A stretch of 64,000 nucleotides of DNA from Anaeramoeba flamelloides. Taxonomy: Eukaryota; Metamonada; Anaeramoebidae. Within the stretch, counting starts at the first letter, position 1. Each line of letters starts with the position of its first letter. Of the stretch, positions 21,477-32,619 are shown piece by piece. The stretch covers positions 8,370,001 to 8,434,000 of the forward strand of contig JANTQA010000047.1 of assembly GCA_027625915.1 (NCBI GenBank). Reading direction: 5' to 3'. A program made the translations under genes and the position numbers. The notes beneath the pieces were generated by a model. The model was not told the origin of the DNA and did not search any database. It saw only the letters and a program-made list of their open reading frames with translations.

Positions 21477-22434
21477 TATTTATATATTTGATTCTAAATT
21501 ATTCAAAAATAAAAAATTAAAATTTAAAAAAAAAAAATGATATTTTTTTTCATTGTAAAATTTGAAAATTTTTGCAACATAATTTTTTTCTGTTTTAAAA
21601 TAATTAGGCCAATCTTTTGAGTTGGATTAATAACTGTTTTTTTTTTTTAATTTTTACTATTTTTTAATTTTTGAATTATTAAAATCTAGAAATAAAATAA
21701 ATAATATTATTGGATAATAGACAATGGATCAAAAAATTTTATACAAGTGTGTATTAATTTAGATTGAAAAAATGAATTTTCATGAAGAATTTTTCATATT
21801 TTTACTAATAACACAATTCAAAAAAAAAATTGGTTTCAAAAATTATTTTTTTATCTGTGAATAATATTTAAAAGTTATTTATTCTTTTGTTTTTAAATTT
21901 AGGGCTAATCACTTTATCTATTGAAAATTTTTCGATTTGTTTAATTCAAATGTATTAAATAAATTAATTTATAATTTTTTTTTTATTTATTTTTTCAAGT
22001 ATTTTATATTGTTTCAATAAAGTTTTTAGAAAATTATTCTTATTAAACTTTTTAATTTTGGTATGAAAGGAATTAATTTCATTTTTCTCTTGATTTAATA
22101 TTTATTAAAAATGTATCTAAAAAAAAAATGAAAATTTCTCAGTAATATGTTTTTCTATTATTTTTCTATCATAAAATTCACATTTTTTTTTGATCTTTAT
22201 TATTATTATATCAATGTATTATGTTTTTAATTATTATTATTGTAATAAAATTTCTACGATAAACAATGAAAAAATAAAAATAAACATCTTTAAAGAAAAT
22301 GTAAAAATCAAAAATTATAATTTTTTTCAATGTATATATATATATATATATATAGATATATAAAGATAACTACTTTTTTTTTGGACTATTTTGATTTTAT
22401 TATTAGAATTCAAATCTGGCTTAAAGGTAATAAA

Positions 22435-22487
<53 letters not shown>

Positions 22488-22736
22488 CATTGAGATCATT
22501 TTAAATGTTATATTTCAAACTTTATGAAATTTTGGTAAATCTGGGTTACTAGGGGGTATATATAGTACCCAATCGTAAGTTTAGAAAATTTTATTTTTTC
22601 ATTTGTATTCCGAATAATTTATTTTTTATTATGAAAAAATTTAAATTGATCAATAATTGTTAACAATTCATTTGGTAGGTAGGTATATTTTATATTTCCT
22701 ATATAATTTATTTATGATGTTTTTTTTTATTCGAAT
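21477..22736. other. AT-rich intergenic stretch with (AT)n arrays
   Basis: No gene recognised. It has long A/T homopolymers and TATATA arrays at about 22331-22355 and 22438-22482. TAGGTAGGTATATTTT (about 22675) precedes the small open frame at 22737. Confidence 0.4.
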
Positions 22737-22835
22737 ATGGATTCTGGTTGGTTAAAATTATTAAAATTAGTCTTTATAACCATTGTGTTACTTGTTTTGA
22801 TTTTATATATTCATTTGTTTTCAATTAAGTGGTAA
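22737..22835 (+). CDS. possible 32-residue single-pass membrane microprotein
   Basis: ATG at 22737 opens a 32-codon frame, MDSGWLKLLKLVFITIVLLV then LILYIHLFSIKW, ending TAA. It is almost wholly one transmembrane helix with lysines before it and one at the end, the size of OST4-like or sarcolipin-like small membrane proteins, but no family was recognised. Short hydrophobic frames arise easily in AT-rich DNA, so the call is tentative. It lies between AT-repeats and a truncated A element, with no clear neighbour relation. Confidence 0.3.
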   Translation: MDSGWLKLLKLVFITIVLLVLILYIHLFSIKW

Positions 22836-22939
22836 AAATCAATTAATCATGAATATTTTTTTGATTTTTTCTCAATTTAATTTTTATTTTTTGTATAATT
22901 TTTGTTATTTTTTTTTAGAAATCCTATAATACATATCTT

Positions 22940-23563
22940 TTAACTTTACTTTTTGAAATCGTATTCTTTGTTAAGACTTCGTTTTGATAAAAATATTTGA
23001 TTAAAGTAATCATAAAAACTAATTGGTATAATACTGTTTTCGGCAAACAGTTATTTAATTGAAATATTGTGAGAAATTCTATCAAGTTCCTTTTTTATTC
23101 ATGTGTCAAATTAAGAAGATATGGTAACAAATATACTTTCTAAATTAGACTTTGGTGGATAAACAGTTTTTTCAACTCGAGTTCAAAATTTATCTGGAAA
23201 ATAGATCTTTCTTGTTGGGTCTTCCAATAGAAAAGATTTGTTTTAGATGCACACCTTCCCGTGCCTTTTTTATTTGGTTTATTCTAGGGTTAATATTAAA
23301 CATTCTTATAAACACATTTCTAGATTACAAAACCTAATTTAATAAAACCAAAAATTTAATCAAAAAAAAATGTTCAAAAAAATTAAAAAATGAAAGATTC
23401 AACCTGGACTACTTTGGGTTTCGCTTTCTTTTTGCAAATAGAGTAGCGAATAAAGGGTGTTTTTGTTTCAAAGTTTCAATATCCGGTAGAATTCAAAAGA
23501 TTTTTTTTTTAATTAGTTAGTCGCTATTAAAAACTTTCTAAATGGTAAAATGGTTTTTCTTCC
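22940..23563. mobile_element. truncated family A element, copy 3
   Basis: Matches the 3' half of family A (GAAATCGTATTCTTTG at the start). It ends in a decayed terminus at 23563 followed by TTAA (23564-23567). The 5' half is missing. It is more diverged than copies 1 and 2, so it is older. Confidence 0.7.
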
Positions 23564-24264
23564 TTAAAAAAAATTTGTTGTTTTATCTCAAAAGTTCAAC
23601 ACAGAATATCCAGTGTTGTTAAACTAGTCCAAGACAACTTGTTTAAATCTGTGTAGCTAATTAATGAACAATTTTCTCTTTTAATTGAATTGACGAGCTC
23701 TTATTATTTTTTTTGTGTGATTGCACACAAAACGATTTTTTGGTTATTAAAACTGAAATTTTTCATTTATTTGTTGGGAAATTACAGTACTTTGAAACTT
23801 TATCATGAGTTTGATAATTCCTTTTAAAGTGTATGTTGTGAATTTTGTTTTCTTTTTGAAGTCAAGTTGAGTATAGCAAATTCTGAAGAAAAAGAAAAAA
23901 AAAACAAAATAATTACGTGTACAAAACAATAAAAAATTGTTTTTTTGTGTTTTGAAACAAATATTCATGTAATTGGAAAGTTGGTGTCTGAAAGAAATTT
24001 GCATTTAGTTAATTTTTGAAGAAAAAGAAAAAAGCAAAATAAATTAAAAAAAATTTCTTGTGAAATATCTATTTTAATCGATCATTCACAAATTTGGTTG
24101 AATTTGAAAAAAAAGAAAAAAGAAAAAAGAAAAAGAAAAAAAAGAAAAACCAAAAAAAGGCTTTTTTTGATCTAATTTTAAAGTTAGAGTGTATAAGGTA
24201 TTTTATTGTTGTTTAATATTTTTGATTTTTTTTTTAAAAAAGTCAATTGAAAATACTTTAAAAA
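23564..24264. other. intergenic, 3' flank of NHP2
   Basis: AT-rich sequence with a purine-rich tract at about 24108-24155. It presumably includes the 3' UTR of minus-strand NHP2. No gene or repeat end was recognised. Confidence 0.4.
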
Positions 24265-24699
24265 TTAAAATTCAATATCATTGTCACTAGGTTTTTGAAG
24301 TGCAATTGTTTCGTTCAAGCATTTTTCGTAATGTTTAAAATACTTTGGATCGTCTTTAGGCGAGATTAATACGCAACATGTTGATCGGCGAGTTTTAGCA
24401 GCTGTGCCAAGTTCTGTTTTCGAAGGGATAAATAAATAAGGAACGCTAAAATTTTCGCATGTGACAGGAAGATGAGAAATAACATCCATTGGCGAAACGT
24501 CTGCTGCGATTAAACATAACCCAGTGTTTTTTTTACGGAGTGCCTTTTGGACTTCTTTGACTCCTCGGAATAAGTGTTTTGATTCTTGTGCTTTACGTAC
24601 GATTTTTAAGACCCTTTTTGTTAATTTTTTTCCGGCTAATGGCTCTGCAAAAGGAACTAATATTCTTTCTGGTACTTTTTCTTCGGTGTTTGTTGTCAT
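24265..24699 (-). CDS. NHP2: H/ACA snoRNP protein NHP2 (L7Ae/L30e family)
   Basis: 144 residues, about the family length (human 153). NHP2 is a core protein of box H/ACA snoRNPs, which guide pseudouridylation of rRNA in the nucleolus, and of telomerase in animals. Diagnostic stretches are PLAGKKLTKRVLKIVRKA, RGVKEVQKALRKKNTGL, IAADVSPMDVISHLPV and VPYLFIPSKTELG. The RGVKEV motif lies in the RNA-contacting face of the L7Ae fold. It is a single exon, start MTTNTEEKV. Confidence 0.95.
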   Translation of the reverse strand: MTTNTEEKVPERILVPFAEPLAGKKLTKRVLKIVRKAQESKHLFRGVKEVQKALRKKNTGLCLIAADVSPMDVISHLPVTCENFSVPYLFIPSKTELGTAAKTRRSTCCVLISPKDDPKYFKHYEKCLNETIALQKPSDNDIEF

Positions 24700-24980
24700 T
24701 TGGATTTATGTTAAAGGATTAAAATTCAATTTTTCGAAAGATTAAAAAAATGATTATTTCCAAATAGATACAATCTTTATCTCAAACTTCTTGTTTCCTT
24801 TTAGTGTTAAAAAGGTGGTCTAATTACCAGACTGCTCAAAAATTTTTATTTTGGTTTATTTAAGAATCCAAGTGAATATTTATGCATTAACCCAACTGAA
24901 ATAGAAATACTTGAAGAAGATTACACTTTACTGCCCATGAGTTTAAAATTAAAAGTCTGTTGTTAGTGAAGATAAATCAC

Positions 24981-25437
24981 TGTTGAGAGAAAAATGTTGG
25001 ACACAGAAAAATGGTTGGAAACCTTTTTTAATTGGTTACATTAGTAAAATTGAAAATCAAATCCTATTGATAACAAGGTGAATTTTATATAAATCCAGGT
25101 TTAAATGTGTTAAAAGTTCATTAATCTGTGGTTTGTGTAGAATATTGATTTGAATGGTTGACAACTAAAGTAGATCATGCTATTTTAACAAAAATCCATG
25201 TTTTAGTAAAGTTTACTATTAATTCTAAAAATGGTAATTTTTAAACTTGCTTTAGATTATAAGAGATAAGGTTTTGAAAAAGTAGAATTACTTTAATCCT
25301 TATTCTAATAAGTATATTATTGTTATTTTGTTTGGTTATTTCACAAACGAAAGAAATTAAAAATCATTTTCAGTAATGTTTACAATTAAAATTGCTTTCC
25401 AACTATTTTTCTGGGTCAAACAGTTTTCTCTCAATAG
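24981..25437 (+). mobile_element. TWA-flanked MITE, family D, copy 2
   Basis: 457 bp, exactly the length of copy 1. Termini are CTGTTGAGAGAAAAATGTTG and TTTTCTCTCAATAG. Flanking trinucleotides are TCA (24978-24980) and TTA (25438-25440), consistent with one mutated TSD. It lies upstream of NHP2, about 280 bp from its start codon. Confidence 0.8.
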
Positions 25438-25860
25438 TTAGATTAATTCTATGTTTTTCTTATGTTAGAAAAAATTTGATTAGTAAATGAGTACATAAGC
25501 TGATCTTAATCAATAAATAATAGTACTTGTCTTGGTAAAAAACTCGAGAATTTCCGAAAAAATATGTATTTCGAAACAAATTTAAAGTTTGAAATATAAA
25601 AATTCTTACTTCTAAGTTACATAATACTGATCTTTAAATTTGTCTCAAAACAGCGATTATTTGTTTAAAATATTGGTTTTTTAATACTGATCGTTTTCGT
25701 AAGAAGTTTGTCTATTTTAAATTATTGATTTCTCCGAAAAATCTTCACCAACAACACATAAGATAATCTAATGGCTTTGAATCTCATAAGTATAAAATTA
25801 TCTCATTTTTTTTAAAAATTTACAGTCAGTTTCACTTTTAAGACACAAAATTTCAACTAA

Positions 25861-26276
25861 CTGTGGTGTAAAAAAAGTGAAACACGGTTTTGAATTGGGA
25901 ACATTAGTAAAAATGAAAAGTAAAATCAATAAAAAGAAGAAACCAATTAACTTCAAATAATAACCCATTATATTATTTTCAATCAACCAAACAAATACAA
26001 TTTAAATCTTCTTGATTTATAGAAATTGTTGATGTGGTTTTGGAGATCTCAAAAATAGTCTATTTTTAGAACAAATTTTTAATAATTGATCAATCAAAGA
26101 AAAACACATACTAAAAGATAGTATTTAAAAAACTTTTATTGTGGCGAATACTTCATTTTGCCTTTATTTATTTATTTATTCTTCTTTTTATTGATCTTAC
26201 TTTTCATTTTCAGTAATGTTCCCAATTAAAAACCGTGTTTCACTTTTTTTCCAGTTTCACTTTTTTTCGACAACGG
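25861..26276 (+). mobile_element. TAA-flanked MITE, family E, copy 1
   Basis: 416 bp between TAA at 25858-25860 and 26277-26279. The left end is CTGTGGTGTAAAAAAAGTGA and the right end inverted CCGTTGTCGAAAAAAAGTGA. The inner repeat AAGTGAAACACGGTTTT is followed by AATTGGGAACATTAGTAAAA. The short frame at 25798-25986 on the minus strand is part of it and is not a gene. Other copies are at 44617 and, decayed, 59163. Confidence 0.78.
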
Positions 26277-26296
26277 TAAATTTAATGTAGATAAAA

Positions 26297-26386
26297 ATCT
26301 CAAATTAAGGTACAAAATTCAAATTCGAGTAAAATAATTTGTGTAAAAAAAAAATCCAAAAAATGTGCCTTAATTTGAGATTTTTT
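26297..26386. repeat. hairpin, ~22-bp arms
   Basis: AAAAATCTCAAATTAAGG (26297-26314, plus four more matching bases) pairs with CCTTAATTTGAGATTTTT (26367-26384). The loop is about 45 bases and contains an A-run. It lies right after element E copy 1; function unknown. Confidence 0.6.
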
Positions 26387-26660
26387 TATGCCTTCAATTT
26401 TGTTGAAAATTTATGTCTTAAAAGTGGTGATGAATGTCAAAATATGGTCAATCCAAAAAAATAAATTCAAGATCTCAATGAATATTATTGTTGCAATTCT
26501 TGTCAATTTCAATAAAAGAGTTAAGGAAACCAAACCAAAGAGAGATGTCTTGAACTTAATGAAGACTTTACAATTTACAAAAAATTTGCAAGAAATTCAA
26601 TTAACTATAAAATTAAAAGGGTTATATACAGTAAATTATATAATTTATTGTTACAAGGTT
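26386..26660 (+). pseudogene. decayed coding-like stretch, perhaps USP peptidase-like
   Basis: One frame reads FNFVENLCLKSGDECQNMVN, then after a stop IQDLNEYYCCNSCQFQ. A second frame continues with TLQFTKNLQEIQLTIKLK. The NEYYC-x2-C pattern followed by a LQ...L-K segment recalls the zinc-finger part of ubiquitin-specific peptidases (N.YYC..C...... LP..L...LKRF). Several stops and at least one frame change interrupt it. It could also be exons of a live gene. The similarity is from memory and weak. Confidence 0.2.
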
Positions 26661-26879
26661 AAATGATTTTTTATCATGCAATCCCCATCTTTTTGTGAAA
26701 ATTTTGTTGTCTGGTAAATGGAATTTTTTTGTTTTCTTCTAGTTTTAATTATATTTAATTTGGTACTTAAACTTTGAAAATGAAAAAATTATATTTTGAT
26801 TTTTAAAAATGATATAATTGTTCTTTTCAAGAGGACTATTCTTAACTTTTTTCTTAATTAATTTTTTGCCTAAAGAGAT

Positions 26880-27190
26880 TAATTTCTATAAAGGAGAAGT
26901 TAATAATTGAAGAATGTTGTTATTCAGTGTAAATATTATTGGTGTTTCATGGTTCAAATGTCTCTAGAAAATGTTTTCTTAAAATAGTGATATTTGTTGA
27001 TCTTATCAAATTAAAAAACTTTTCTTATTAGTAAAAAACTAGTAAAGAATTTTTGACAAAAAAATCTGTATTTCAAAACAAATTTTAAGAGTGGTATTTT
27101 GCAGCTTTGGGGTATGAGTATTGATGATTCAACTTTTAAATTTGTAGTGAAATATAGTTTTTTTTTCTGAAAGTATTGAGTTTTTACTAA
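26880..27190. repeat. diverged repeat Q
   Basis: GGTTCAAATGTCTCTAGAAA and about 90 bp before it match, in reverse complement, 46336-46450. An inverted repeat follows (AGTAAAAAACTAGTAAAG at about 27030 against TGAGTTTTTACTAATA at about 27178-27193). It ends where element F starts. The second Q copy also neighbours an F element, so the two may be linked. Confidence 0.4.
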
Positions 27191-27196
27191 TAAATA

Positions 27197-27673
27197 CAGT
27201 GGTCAAAATAATGTATGTACATTGGCTATAATCCGTGTTTCAAAATATATTCCGTGCTTTTTTTTTTTCTTTTTGTGACAGGGCTACATCCAATTTACCG
27301 ACCAAATAGTATAATAAGTTCGAATTAGTTTTCAAAGTAACATCTGGGTCTTTTCAGTAAAATATTAATTAGTTATGCAATTAGTTGAAAATTTTTAGTG
27401 ATATTCTCATTTTTTGCGAAATTTTTGTTTTTTGATGATAAAATGTTTAGTAAAAATTTACTCTATTTTTTGAGATAAATTTTCCAATTTGATCCTTTAT
27501 TTTTAAAATTTCAGTTTAAATAATAGTACTTTAAGACCCAAAACCATATTTAAGTGGGATTTATTGTTGGTTTCTTTGATCAATTGATTTATAACTCTTC
27601 TATAACAAAAAAACACTTTTTTTTATTTTGAGACACAGATTAAATTATTTTGCACGCTTTATTTTAACAACAG
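27197..27673 (+). mobile_element. TA-flanked MITE, family F, copy 1
   Basis: 477 bp between TA at 27195-27196 and 27674-27675. It begins CAGTGGTCAAAATAATGT and ends with the inversion of CTGTTGTTAAAATAAAG. Second terminal block ATAATCCGTGTTTCAAAATA. CAGTGGTCAAAAT-type ends plus TA are typical of Tc1/mariner MITEs. It aligns with copy 2 (45346-45823) over its whole length. Confidence 0.82.
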
Positions 27674-28120
27674 TAGAATCATTATTTAAAATTTGGAAAT
27701 TTTTTTGTTTTTAATATCCTTTTATTTTTCTTTTTCTTTTTCTTTTTCTTTTTCTTTTTATTTTTTTTAGTTTCTTTTTTTTTTTTTGTTTTTGTTATTC
27801 TTGTTTTTTGCAGAAGACCAAGTGGAAAAAAAAGAGATCTACAAAAACATAAATAATCAATAAGAAAATTGAGACTGTAATTTTTTTTAAAATAAATTTA
27901 ATAATTTGTAAAAAATCTCGTTGTTGACTTTTTTTCAGTGAAAGTTCAATAATAAAAAATCCTTTAAAACTACTTTCAAAAAAGTTGTAACTTGCTTTTT
28001 GATTAATTTTCCAATTTATTTTTTATATTTTTTTAAATATTAGTTTTTTTTTATGTTGGAAATGATTTAAAAGTTAATTATTAATCAAATTTTATTAATA
28101 GTTGTACTTGAATACTTGGG

Positions 28121-28139
<19 letters not shown>

Positions 28140-28156
<17 letters not shown>

Positions 28157-28700
28157 CCCAATTCAGAATTTTTTAAAAAACAAAATTCGATTTGTGAAAA
28201 AAAAAAACTTATTTAATCAATTCAAGAAGAAATACCAAATTAGAACCATTCGTTAATTGAAATTTTATCAATTGTTTAGAAATTGCAATACTCACAAAAC
28301 AAAAAATCAATAATTATCTATACTAATAAATCCGGAGTTTGTTAAAATTTTGGAGAGTGCAAAAGAAAAAAATTGATTGGTAAATTTGTTTAAATTCTAT
28401 TAGGAATATTGATCGATCAAATGGTTAGATACTATCAATTAATTTTATTTGAGTTCTTCTAATTGGATAATCTAAACTTTACCATAATATCAATTGTTCG
28501 AAAAAAAATTTGATCAAAAGAAACAAGTTACGTAATTCAAAAAATGAAATGAAAACAAAAAACCTAAAAGATGAAAAAATGATTTTCATATTTTACAAAA
28601 ATCAAATTATTTCCAATTTGAATGAAATTGTATTATTGTGATTCTTGGGCTGTTTTAACTGTGTGTAAAATTTTGAATTTTAGTTTATTTCAATTTATTA
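28140..28700 (+). mobile_element. non-autonomous element, family H, copy 2
   Basis: Starts right after a (TA)n array (about 28124-28152) with AAAACCCCAATTCAGAATTTT and ends near GTGTGTAAAATTTTGAATTT. It is colinear with copies 1 and 3 and shares the core ATATTGATCGATCAAATGG. It is non-coding. Confidence 0.7.
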
Positions 28701-28841
28701 TTTCGGGTGGGTCATACTTTTTAAAATGGGGTTTAGAATAGCCCTGATACTCTCAGAATTTTGAAGTATAATAATCTTAGTTCTAAAAAATAAGTTTGGA
28801 GTGGTTCAAGCAAAGAAGATAAATTAATAACTTCCTCTTAA

Positions 28842-29014
28842 GGACTAGTCTCTATTATCTTTTTTTTTTGACCAATTTTTCAAATAAGGATTCCTTATCT
28901 AGAAATATGTTTAATATTGAAAATAAACTGGATTTTTCAAATCTAAGTAATTGGCAAAAAAATTTCTAAATCCCAATTAAATTTGGGTAAAAAAATGTAA
29001 TAGAGATCAGTCCC
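28842..29014. mobile_element. family B element, short internally deleted copy
   Basis: 173 bp between TTAA at 28838-28841 and 29015-29018. The left end is GGACTAGTCTCTATTA and the right end inverted GGGACTGATCTCTATTAC. Its left about 90 bp match one end of the 939-bp copy at 35564-36502 and its right about 75 bp match the other end, so the middle is deleted. Confidence 0.82.
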
Positions 29015-29134
29015 TTAAAAAAATAAAGAAAAACTAAAAAATTCATTTTTGATTTTACTTGAAATAATTTTTCATAGTTCATTTTGAATTTTGTACTCAA
29101 GGTTTTTTTCATAAATAGCACCAATAGTTATCAG

Positions 29135-29595
29135 AATCAGTTAAAAATTGCTATTTTTACAAGAATGAGGAACACTTGAAAACCTTCGTCATCTGAAATA
29201 TATATGTGCCATTTTTTCTTTTTTGTTTTCAAAGACAAAATTTGAGATAAAAAGGTAAGATCTATTTTCTGAAAATTAATAGGCAAAAAATGAATTCGTT
29301 TTCTAACTGAGAATTAATTTTTCTCTAACGTTTTAAAAGAACTTTTGTTATCAGGTTAAATCCAGTCTTTGTGAAAATAAAAATTCTTTTGACTTTGTGG
29401 AAAAGAATAAGACTTTTCGATCATAAAAATACCTTCTATTTTTTAAAGTTACATAATGGAAGACTTGAGCGAAAGAATTTCTTGAGAATTAGTTCTAGTT
29501 ATTCAAAAGATCTGGCAAGAAGCCTGTCGTTTAATTCAAATACACATTTAAAAATTAAGTCCAAAAAAGTAGCTTTTCTACCGAATGAAATTTGA
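29135..29595 (+). CDS. possible 3' exons of an unrecognised gene
   Basis: Three exon-like pieces keep one frame through GT-AG boundaries: 29135-29187 (after TTATCAG; SVKNCYFYKNEEHLKTF), 29235-29254 (after TTTTCAAAG; TKFEIK), and 29355-29595 (donor GTAAGA before, acceptor GTTATCAG). The last piece encodes about 80 residues ending LPNEI and TGA, with fragments such as LFDHKNTFYFLKLHNGRLER. Phases agree at both joins (0, then AG+G). Upstream exons were not found; transposons H and B lie immediately upstream. The family is not recognised. Chance agreement is possible, especially for the 20-bp exon. Confidence 0.3.
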
Positions 29596-30220
29596 TTTTA
29601 CTTTTTAAAATGGAACTTTCAACATTTTTCTCTACCCTAACATCAAAAACTCCTATTCACACTTGTTAAAAATCATTTTCAAAATTACCTTATAAACAAA
29701 AAACCATCAACATTAAAAATTATTATTTGCTCATCTTTATATTATTCTTTCAAATTTTGGTTTTTATTCCTGCTAAGGCGTAAAAAATTCACAATTAAAA
29801 GTCATTTTCAAGATTGCCAATAAAATTATTTTAACAATGGTCTTCAAACAAGTTTGAAAGTCAATACAATCCAAAACACTCAAGCTTTCATAAACCTACT
29901 TCAAATTTCCTCAATTTCAATCTTTTCACAACAAGTATTAATTTTTCTAAAATCATAACAAAAAATGTAAAATTTACGATAAAATTTTAAAAAAAGATAA
30001 ATTTCAATAAGAACTTGTCTGAAATGATATTTTTTAGATCATATTATTTTTCAAAAAAACTCTGATACGTTTCAAGAAACACCAACGAAGGTGTGTTAAC
30101 GACTTTGTTGTTTACAAAATAATTATAAACATTTTTTTTTTTTGATCCAAAATTAATCCTTTCATTTTTTATTACCAATATATTTGCTAAACAAGAGAAT
30201 ATTCACAAATCGTTTAACTT
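29596..30220. other. upstream region of the coiled-coil protein gene
   Basis: AT-rich, no recognisable repeat end. It presumably contains the promoter and 5' UTR of the gene at 30221. Confidence 0.4.
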
Positions 30221-30862
30221 ATGACTGCTGTACCACATAGAAAAAGAAAAGATTTTTTCCAATTGTACCAAGGTGTCTTGCAACTTGGCTCATCTTTTCC
30301 AAGCACTCTACCAACAAGCCAGAGCCTTCCTAGCCTTAACAACTTTTTTAATCAATCTCAGCAACCACAACAACAACAAAAACCTCAACAACCACAACCA
30401 CAACAACAACAACTATACAAACCAGACACTATTCAAAAAAATAAAAATGAAAATGAAAGCATCCAAACAAAACTCTCAAAAATTTCACAAAGACCAAAAA
30501 AAAATAAAAATGGAAAAAAAAAAGATCAACTGGTGACAACCGACCAATTTGAGGAGGTTAAACAAGTAACAAAAAGAAAAAGACCCAATCCTATGAATTA
30601 CAGAACAAAACTTAAAAAAAGAATTAACGAGTTAGAAGATGAAATTGGTGTTGTAGGCACTGAAAACGGAGATTTAGAAATCAGAGTAGCAACATTGAAA
30701 ACAAAAATCCAATGCTATAAAGAACAGGTGCAATACTTCCAGCATTTTCTTAACAAGTCAATGCAACTTTGCACAACATCTCTCAATAAAATTAATCTTA
30801 CTTCCTTTGATCTAGTTCCCAAAAAAATTAAAGCTTTACAAACAGAAATTACTTTCAAATAA
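30221..30862 (+). CDS. Q-rich coiled-coil protein, possibly an atypical bZIP factor
   Basis: 213 residues. An N-terminal half rich in Q and P (about 46-65) is followed by lysine-rich linkers and then basic TKRKRP (118-122) leading into a coiled coil (about 126-180). Heptad a positions carry I135, I142, N149, V156 and I163 and d positions L138, V145, L152 and L159. The buried Asn at a central a position is typical of bZIP zippers. N126-x7-R134 resembles the bZIP basic signature, but the AA..C/S...R residues are absent and the register from R134 to the zipper is one residue off the usual. So DNA binding is not proven; it may simply be a dimeric coiled-coil protein. Single exon, start MTAVPHRKRKDFFQ. 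Confidence 0.6.
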   Translation: MTAVPHRKRKDFFQLYQGVLQLGSSFPSTLPTSQSLPSLNNFFNQSQQPQQQQKPQQPQPQQQQLYKPDTIQKNKNENESIQTKLSKISQRPKKNKNGKKKDQLVTTDQFEEVKQVTKRKRPNPMNYRTKLKKRINELEDEIGVVGTENGDLEIRVATLKTKIQCYKEQVQYFQHFLNKSMQLCTTSLNKINLTSFDLVPKKIKALQTEITFK

Positions 30863-31015
30863 TCGTATTTTTTTTTAAAAAATTGACTTTTCTTTTGAAC
30901 ATTTTTAATCGATTTTGAAAAAAAAATATTTTTTTTTCTTTTATCATTGTTCAGACCAAAAGTAAAATTTGGATTGGTTTTGAACTTTGTTATTAGAATT
31001 ATTAACAATAAATAT

Positions 31016-31046
<31 letters not shown>

Positions 31047-32619
31047 GATATAAATCTACATATAATATCTGTTTAAAATAGAATATTATCAATAAAAACT
31101 GTGAATAATTTTTTTTTAATTTAAAAAGATAAAACTTTTGATATTTTAATGACTTTTTTTTCTTTGAATAGTTTTTCAATTTGAACAGTACAAGTTCATA
31201 ATTTAACAATTCAAATTTAAATATTTAAGGGAGTATAAATAAAAGAAATTAATTTTCAAAAAATATTGATTGACAAAAGTGTAAGACACAAAAAAAAAGT
31301 ATCTTCAGGATAATCAGAATTATCTTAAAAAATTCCAATATGAGTAGGATATGGCTGAAAACATTATTGAATTGGTTTCTTTATTTCCAGAGATTCACAA
31401 TAAATATAGAATTTTGAAAATATTGTTCACTTTTTAAGGGTATGTCCTTCCTATGAAAAAGATTGATTAATTTTTCTGAAAAAGTTAAAAGAATTAAATT
31501 TTAATGAAATAATGTGAAATTGTAATACAGTTTAAAATTATTTTTGTTAATTAATAATCATAAAATCTATGATTTTATACTTGAATTTCTGAAAGGGAAT
31601 TTAAGTCTAAGGACACTTAGAGTGTAATGTACACTTCCTCCTCAATAAAAAAAAAAATAAATATAAAATTTTATAATTTTTAAAATGGAAATTTTTCCTG
31701 ATAAGATCTTTGCTTATAAAATGGTTGTAGGTTTTTTGAAACCAACTAGATCTTTTTACCAAGCCAAAGACTATCTTGTGTCCTATTAAAATCTTGGCAA
31801 AAAATCAGTTGTAACAAAAAAAAAAATCTTTTGTCTTTCAATACCAAGTAAAACTTTATCTGAAATCCCAAAAAATAATATTAAGGGATCTAGTTCAATT
31901 TCATTTTTAATAAATTTACTAAAACAATTCTCAAAATACCCCATATCAAATAAAATACTGAAAATCAAAATTTTGGGAATATATATTTGAATTTAAAGCC
32001 ATGAAATTCTTTATGAAAAATTTGTTAAAAAATGTTGAAAACTTGGAAAATTAACTCAAGACAGGAAAAGTTTGATTTGGATTTATCAGTAATTTTAAAT
32101 TGGTATTGAGATACAAAAGATTTATTTTTTTGTTCTTTTCATTACAAATAGTTTTTTTGAAAGGTTTTGGTTTGGAATAAAAGTCGATTGTACCAGAACA
32201 AAAAGGACCTGGTTCTGCTTTTTAGTACCAATTAACAATTTAGAGTTTGATAAGAAAAAAATCCCCTCTATGAAAAATTTTACAATTTAATTGTTCTTCA
32301 GTATCCCAAGAAATAAAAAAATCAATTAAATAATGTTTTTGACATTATAACACAGAATTTTTTTTTTTTTAGATAATCCTTAATCTTGAATATTAATAAA
32401 ACTTCAATATGTCACCACCCCTTACACAATTGAATATTACCCATTTATATTCATAGACTAAAAAGCATTTTTTTTTTAATATCAGAATTTTTTTTTAATA
32501 AAAAATGAAGTATTTTGAAAATAATTCATCTTTTATAATTAATGATTGTTATATCTCTAATTTTATGTTAAATTTTATTGATTTTATGAGAGCTAATAAT
32601 AAAATGAGAGAAATGTAAA
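30863..32619. other. intergenic region with a LINE tail
   Basis: Apart from a TATATA array at about 31018-31045 and the LINE 3' end at about 31380-31665, nothing was identified. A 60-codon minus-strand frame at 31786-31968 has a fairly ordinary composition but matches no family. Confidence 0.4.
31380..31665 (+). mobile_element. 5'-truncated LINE 3' end, copy 2
   Basis: Encodes ENIVHFLRVCPSYEKD, then an in-frame TGA and LIFLKKLKELNFNEI, the same C-terminal LINE motif as copy 1. It is followed by the shared 3' UTR (AATTTAAGTCTAAGGACACT) and the tail CTCAATAAAAAAAAAAATAAA. Shorter and more decayed in frame than copy 1. Confidence 0.75.
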
